Below are positions 60,795 through 64,000 of a stretch of DNA of 64,000 nucleotides, in pieces (the stretch's first letter is position 1; every line of letters begins with the position of its first letter). The notes below the pieces were generated by a model that had not been told where the DNA came from, did no database searches, and was given only the letters and a program-made list of their open reading frames with translations. Source of the stretch: CAVOAK01 sp963664465 (lineage in GTDB: Bacteria; Pseudomonadota; Alphaproteobacteria; UBA8366; CAVOAK01); the NCBI GenBank assembly GCA_963664465.2, contig CAXXSU010000011.1, positions 186,001 through 250,000 on the forward strand, given 5' to 3'. A program made the translations under genes and the position numbers.

Positions 60795-61712
60795 TCAAGA
60801 GCCCGGCGCCGACGAAACGGGTGAACTTGAGGATTGCGCGATGAACGCAACCCCCCTCGATTCGCGCCACGCAACATAGGTCGCACTCGCGCAGATCATG
60901 ATGCCGCCGAGCCAAGTCCAAACACTCGGGATTTCAGAGAAGAATGCGTAGCCGATGACCGAGGCCCAGATGAGCTTGAAGAAATCGAGCGGCATCAGGA
61001 CATTGACCTCCGCCTCCTTCAAGCCCTGGTTAAAGAGCAGTTGCGTAGACGTCGCAACAAGCCCGACAGCCGCGCACCAGCCAAGCAGTCCCCAGGTCGG
61101 CCACTCCCAGACAAATGCCGCGATCAGCAGGTTCATCGGCGCAAGGAGTACGACCGAATAGCTGGTGAGGGTAATCGTCGACTCGGTTCGACTCAGGATC
61201 TTAGTCAACAGGACTGCGAATGAGAAAATCAGTGCGGATCCAATCATTGCCAGAGATCCCAAACTTACCTCGACGATGCCTGGTCTGAGTATTACGAGCG
61301 TACCCAAGAACCCTCCGAAGATGGCCAGCCAGCGTCTGACGCCCACGGCTTCGCGAAGGAACACCATGGCCAGAAGGGTCGTGAATATCGGTACCGTGAA
61401 ACCAAGTGCAGCGAGCAGAGCCAATGGCGTAACGCTAATGGCGTAGAACAGTCCGAGCTGCGATATGAGGGTAATGACGACGCGCAAGCAGTGCAGCGGC
61501 AGGCGCTTGGTCCGTAGCGGATCGAATCCGCGACGTATGAACCACGGCAACACGACGAACAGGCCAAAGAAGTTCTGAAAAAACGCAATCTGGAACGGGT
61601 GTAGGTCAGCGGATACCAGCCGCACGAGGGCGTGGAGTGTCGACCGGCCTAGGGTCGATACAAAGACCAAGCCCATGCCGCGGACATTTCCAGAAAGCCC
61701 GGCGATGCGCAT
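60795..61712 (-). CDS. EamA/DMT-family transporter, copy 2
   Basis: A 305-residue ten-helix transporter from the ATG at 61712 (MRIAGLSGNVRGMGLVF); an ATG six codons upstream (61730) is possible. EamA features: FFQNFFGLFVVLPWFIRRGF, FTTLLAMVFLREAVGVRRWL and IWASVIGYAFFSEIPSVWTW. Similar to the next gene in organisation, an old tandem duplication. Substrate unknown. Confidence 0.88.
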   Translation of the reverse strand: MRIAGLSGNVRGMGLVFVSTLGRSTLHALVRLVSADLHPFQIAFFQNFFGLFVVLPWFIRRGFDPLRTKRLPLHCLRVVITLISQLGLFYAISVTPLALLAALGFTVPIFTTLLAMVFLREAVGVRRWLAIFGGFLGTLVILRPGIVEVSLGSLAMIGSALIFSFAVLLTKILSRTESTITLTSYSVVLLAPMNLLIAAFVWEWPTWGLLGWCAAVGLVATSTQLLFNQGLKEAEVNVLMPLDFFKLIWASVIGYAFFSEIPSVWTWLGGIMICASATYVAWRESRGVAFIAQSSSSPVSSAPGS

Positions 61713-61992
61713 CGAAGTTTCGGATGCCAATGTCGGCGCCCTTCGGTTGGAATTCCGGCCGCCAGTTAGACACCGTCGCGTACCTGCACACTAGGCATTT
61801 CCGCGCGTCCATCGGGCCGTCCTGCAACGCATTCGAGAGAAACAAAATTGCGGTAGGCGGTGCCGGCGCCGAGCACCCAAATCAAGATGTAGTCGATAAC
61901 TGTTGACAACGAGCACGATATATAGTGGGATTTCGCTTGAATTCACCTATATGTGGATTCTTCAGGTGCTAACCGCCTTCGAAGGAGGAGAC

Positions 61993-62229
61993 ATGCCTGA
62001 TATGATGGAAAAAGTGAAGGGTTGGATTGGCAAGATCACTGAGCTCGGACTTTTGCTCATTGCTCTTGCTATAGTCGTGCAGGTGTTATTCGGCAGCAAT
62101 CAGTTCTTGTCATCAAATGTTGTCGGCAACCTAATCGACATCATCCAGTCGTTGGGTAACAACGGCTTGGTTGGTTTGATTGCCTTGGCCATTATCCTGT
62201 GGTTGTTCTCGAAACGGTCACCAGGCTAA
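61993..62229 (+). CDS. Small two-helix membrane protein (78 aa)
   Basis: The ATG at 61993 follows a perfect AAGGAGG, implying strong translation. The protein starts MPDMMEKVKGWIGKITELGL, has two hydrophobic helices (LLLIALAIVVQVLF; GLVGLIALAIILWLF), a polar Ser/Asn-rich link and a basic end (SKRSPG). No family recognised. It resembles small channel-like or stress-response membrane proteins only in general layout. A terminator-like hairpin follows. Confidence 0.65.
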   Translation: MPDMMEKVKGWIGKITELGLLLIALAIVVQVLFGSNQFLSSNVVGNLIDIIQSLGNNGLVGLIALAIILWLFSKRSPG

Positions 62230-62292
62230 TTTAGCTCCGGTATCTTTCCAACTAACTATTCTCTGACAGTTTAGTTTCGTACTTCCCATTGG

Positions 62293-62333
62293 GGCCGCCC
62301 TGGCGTGATAGTCTGGGCGGCCTCAAGTTTTTT
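62293..62333 (+). terminator. Rho-independent terminator
   Basis: Stem ggccgccc (62293-62300) with gggcggcc (62315-62322), then caag and a run of six T residues ending at 62333. It ends the transcript of the small membrane protein gene. Confidence 0.8.
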
Positions 62334-62431
62334 CACTCAGCCAATTTCCCTCCCGACATTGCGCTCGCGTGGCTACGCGTATATGGAAAGCGCCAATTGG
62401 TGAGGTGCGAATCGAACGGGGGGACGACCAG

Positions 62432-62866
62432 ATGGCCAAACTCACACTGACTGAAGCACAACAGATTATTGACGGCGCGATTGCCAAAGCAGGTGAACTC
62501 GATCTCATGCCGCTTACGATCGCCGTCCTTGATGATGGTGGTCACCTGAAAGCGTTTGCCCGCCAGGATGGCCCAGGCGCTGCGCTACGACCCCATATTG
62601 CCACTGGTAAGGCCTGGGGTGCGGTTGGCATGGGCGTTTCCTCGCGTACACTCGAGCAGCGCGCGCTCGAACGCCCCCACTTTATCGCCGGTGCCATTGC
62701 CGCATCAGACGGTAAGTTAGTCCCAGTCGCCGGCGGCGTGCTGATCCGAGATGGATCGGGCGAGATCGTTGGCGCAGTCGGAATCAGCGGCGATAGCTCG
62801 GACAATGACGAAGCGGCCGCGATTGCAGGCATAGAGGGCGCTGGATTTACAGCCGACGCAAAATAA
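62432..62866 (+). CDS. GlcG/HbpS-family heme-binding-type protein
   Basis: A 144-residue protein from the ATG at 62432 (MAKLTLTEAQQIIDGAIAKA), preceded by GGGGGGA. Family marks: TIAVLDDGGHLKAFARQDG, ATGKAWGAVGMG, PVAGGVLIRDGSGEIVGAVGISG and DEAAAIAGIEGAGF. GlcG/HbpS proteins bind heme or support glycolate and other oxidative pathways; no partner gene nearby clarifies this one. Confidence 0.88.
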   Translation: MAKLTLTEAQQIIDGAIAKAGELDLMPLTIAVLDDGGHLKAFARQDGPGAALRPHIATGKAWGAVGMGVSSRTLEQRALERPHFIAGAIAASDGKLVPVAGGVLIRDGSGEIVGAVGISGDSSDNDEAAAIAGIEGAGFTADAK

Positions 62867-62906
62867 CAGGTCAGCAGGAGTCGTTAGCCGAGCTGCCTGC
62901 GACCTT

Positions 62907-63080
62907 CTAACGTCTAAAGGCGACTCCAAGCGCGGCACCGACAAAGGCGCCAAATATGCCAACCAATACGGGCTGGCCCAGCCAGGCGCCAAGCACCGTG
63001 CCGAGTATGATACCGCCAATGACGTAGACCACCATCATCCACGTAAGCTTCATCGCCTTTGGCCCCTGCAGGTAGCCCAT
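62907..63080 (-). CDS. Small glycine-rich membrane protein (57 aa)
   Basis: A 57-residue protein, MGYLQGPKAMKLTWMMVVYV then IGGIILGTVLGAWLGQPVLV and FGAFVGAALGVAFRR. Two hydrophobic segments with GxxxG packing motifs predict a membrane hairpin. A start at codon 10 (63053) after GGGG is possible. It lies 43 bases beyond the methyltransferase gene on the same strand. Family not recognised. Confidence 0.5.
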   Translation of the reverse strand: MGYLQGPKAMKLTWMMVVYVIGGIILGTVLGAWLGQPVLVGIFGAFVGAALGVAFRR

Positions 63081-63123
63081 GACACGCGCGCTTTCGCGCA
63101 GGACAGCATGGAATTCTTCGGCA

Positions 63124-63783
63124 TCACGGACGCTTTGCGCCGCAGATCAGCGCTGTGTTTCCATGCAGATGCAAACATGCGGCCGCGAGGCCGGCCGAGT
63201 CGAACCAACCCAAATAGTCGTCCAAACTCGCTGGAGGGGCCCTGTTGGCAAAGCTCTCCGTGTATTCCTCATGGCTTTCGGCCGTACGCATCGGCTCGCC
63301 GTGAACGCGTTCAATGCGCCGCCAAAGGCTCTGCTGGAGTGAAAACAGCGACGACTCGTCGAGCCTGACTCGGTCGTAGAGCAAGAAATATCCATGTTCG
63401 TCGAGTCGGTCGGACGTCCAGTCGATGGCAACCTGTTTTGCCGCGTCGCTGATCTCGTGAAATGCAAGAACCGACGTTATGAATTGAAATGGCTCCTCCG
63501 AGAGATCTAATTCGCCAAGCACTTCGAGGTCACCTTCCATGAAAGTCGCCCTTTCCTCGACATCGGCCAGGTTCACTCTTGCCGCTTCAATCGCATCGCT
63601 TGAACGGTCGATACCGACGAATTTCAAATCAGGATGGCGATCAAGGAATAGATGCCCCACATAGCCAACGCCGCATCCGAGATCGAGCAGGCGATCGCCG
63701 GGCTTGGCGTGGTCGGCAATCAACGTCGCCATGATATCGAGCTGCTCAACACGTGTAGGATGCCTGCGGATCGGATCTTCCAT
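63124..63783 (-). CDS. Class I SAM-dependent methyltransferase
   Basis: A 219-residue protein. The Rossmann cofactor site reads DRLLDLGCGVGYVGHLFLDR, followed by FVGIDRSSDAIEAARVNLAD (acidic ribose-binding Asp), FMEGDLEVL and SVLAFHEIS. No substrate domain can be named. It starts 4 bases after the stop of the cyclase gene at the window edge, so the two share an operon. Confidence 0.88.
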   Translation of the reverse strand: MEDPIRRHPTRVEQLDIMATLIADHAKPGDRLLDLGCGVGYVGHLFLDRHPDLKFVGIDRSSDAIEAARVNLADVEERATFMEGDLEVLGELDLSEEPFQFITSVLAFHEISDAAKQVAIDWTSDRLDEHGYFLLYDRVRLDESSLFSLQQSLWRRIERVHGEPMRTAESHEEYTESFANRAPPASLDDYLGWFDSAGLAAACLHLHGNTALICGAKRP

Positions 63784-63787
63784 AGTT

Positions 63788-64000
63788 TCAATCAGCCTTT
63801 ATCTGCCCATTCGCTCGCGACATATCGAGGGTATACAATTCCTGTGGCTGTTGCACGCCACGCAATGCGTATCGCCCGAGCGATACGAGTCGATCGCGAC
63901 TCGCACCGGCCGCTTCGGCAAAAGCTGAGGAAATCACTGGATTTTGGTCAAGCGTACGGCACATCGCCTCGATCCGCGCGGCTTCGTTGACCGCGGGCCC
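63788..64000 (-). CDS. Class III adenylate/guanylate cyclase, 3' part (runs off window)
   Basis: The last 70 residues of a cyclase: GPAVNEAARIEAMCRTLDQN (end of the catalytic domain, after the usual TVI), SSAFAEAAGASRDRLVSLGR, YALRGVQQPQELYTLD and a short tail. The arrangement matches the C-terminus of proteobacterial class III cyclases more closely than the DUF427-fused cyclase at 552 does. The start lies beyond the right edge. Confidence 0.85.
   Translation of the reverse strand, partial: GPAVNEAARIEAMCRTLDQNPVISSAFAEAAGASRDRLVSLGRYALRGVQQPQELYTLDMSRANGQIKAD

Overview
The window looks like a chromosomal segment of an alphaproteobacterium, probably near Rhodospirillales and perhaps from an assembled environmental genome. 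Three things suggest this: gene content (dodecin, HdaA, an EipB/DUF1849 protein, an aspS of the Asp/Asn type, a DUF2066 protein), gene order (topA-rnr-S41 peptidase-Nudix-rpmG; purM-purN; ndk-holC-pepA; lptF-lptG-surA-pdxA-rsmA; gmk-yicC), and frequent ATGA/GTGA gene overlaps. No rRNA, tRNA or CRISPR array was seen. REGION 1 (1-6.5 kb): the end of an unknown gene, a dodecin, short tandem repeats, and a DUF427/class III cyclase fusion. Convergent to the cyclase is a leftward six-gene catabolic-type operon: a TauD-type dioxygenase, two glutathione-transferase paralogues, two SnoaL-like paralogues (one with a C-terminal frameshift) and a PEP mutase/isocitrate lyase superfamily enzyme. REGION 2 (6.7-12.5 kb): a secreted lectin-like protein and an FkbM-type methyltransferase gene split by a 2.8-kb IS1595-type element. 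The element carries small cargo ORFs and several GC-rich hairpins. A GYD protein, an oxidoreductase remnant and a DsbA-like isomerase follow. REGION 3 (12.7-40.4 kb) is core chromosome: topA, rnr, a carboxy-terminal protease, a Nudix hydrolase, rpmG, a ROK kinase, dinB, eipB, a GGDEF-like protein, a SPOR lipoprotein, aspS, rnd, an M23 peptidase, ppx, ppk, sixA, an SDR, hdaA, a PerM-type permease, a CDP-alcohol phosphatidyltransferase, a DUF2066 protein, purM and purN. The purM reading frame lacks a normal start codon; its best-placed start is ATA. REGION 4 (40.5-52.5 kb): an IS5/IS1182-type copy sits exactly at the ndk stop codon, followed by holC and pepA. An approximately 8-kb accessory island then separates pepA from lptFG. 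It holds an SGNH-like/MBOAT pair whose upstream region is tandemly duplicated, and a broken LRV-like gene. That gene is cut by an IS1380-type element, which is itself cut by a second IS5/IS1182-type copy. An internally duplicated, dead IS1595-type element lies upstream of the broken gene. Three copies of a 44-bp repeat lie towards the island edges. REGION 5 (52.5-64 kb): lptF, lptG, surA, pdxA and rsmA (outer-membrane biogenesis, vitamin B6, rRNA methylation), then gmk and yicC, two EamA transporters separated by 21-bp tandem repeats, small membrane proteins, a heme-binding-type GlcG/HbpS protein, a methyltransferase and the 3' end of another class III cyclase. Short tandem duplications at several scales recur through the window. 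Most mobile elements can be reconstructed to the base, so their order of insertion can be read.
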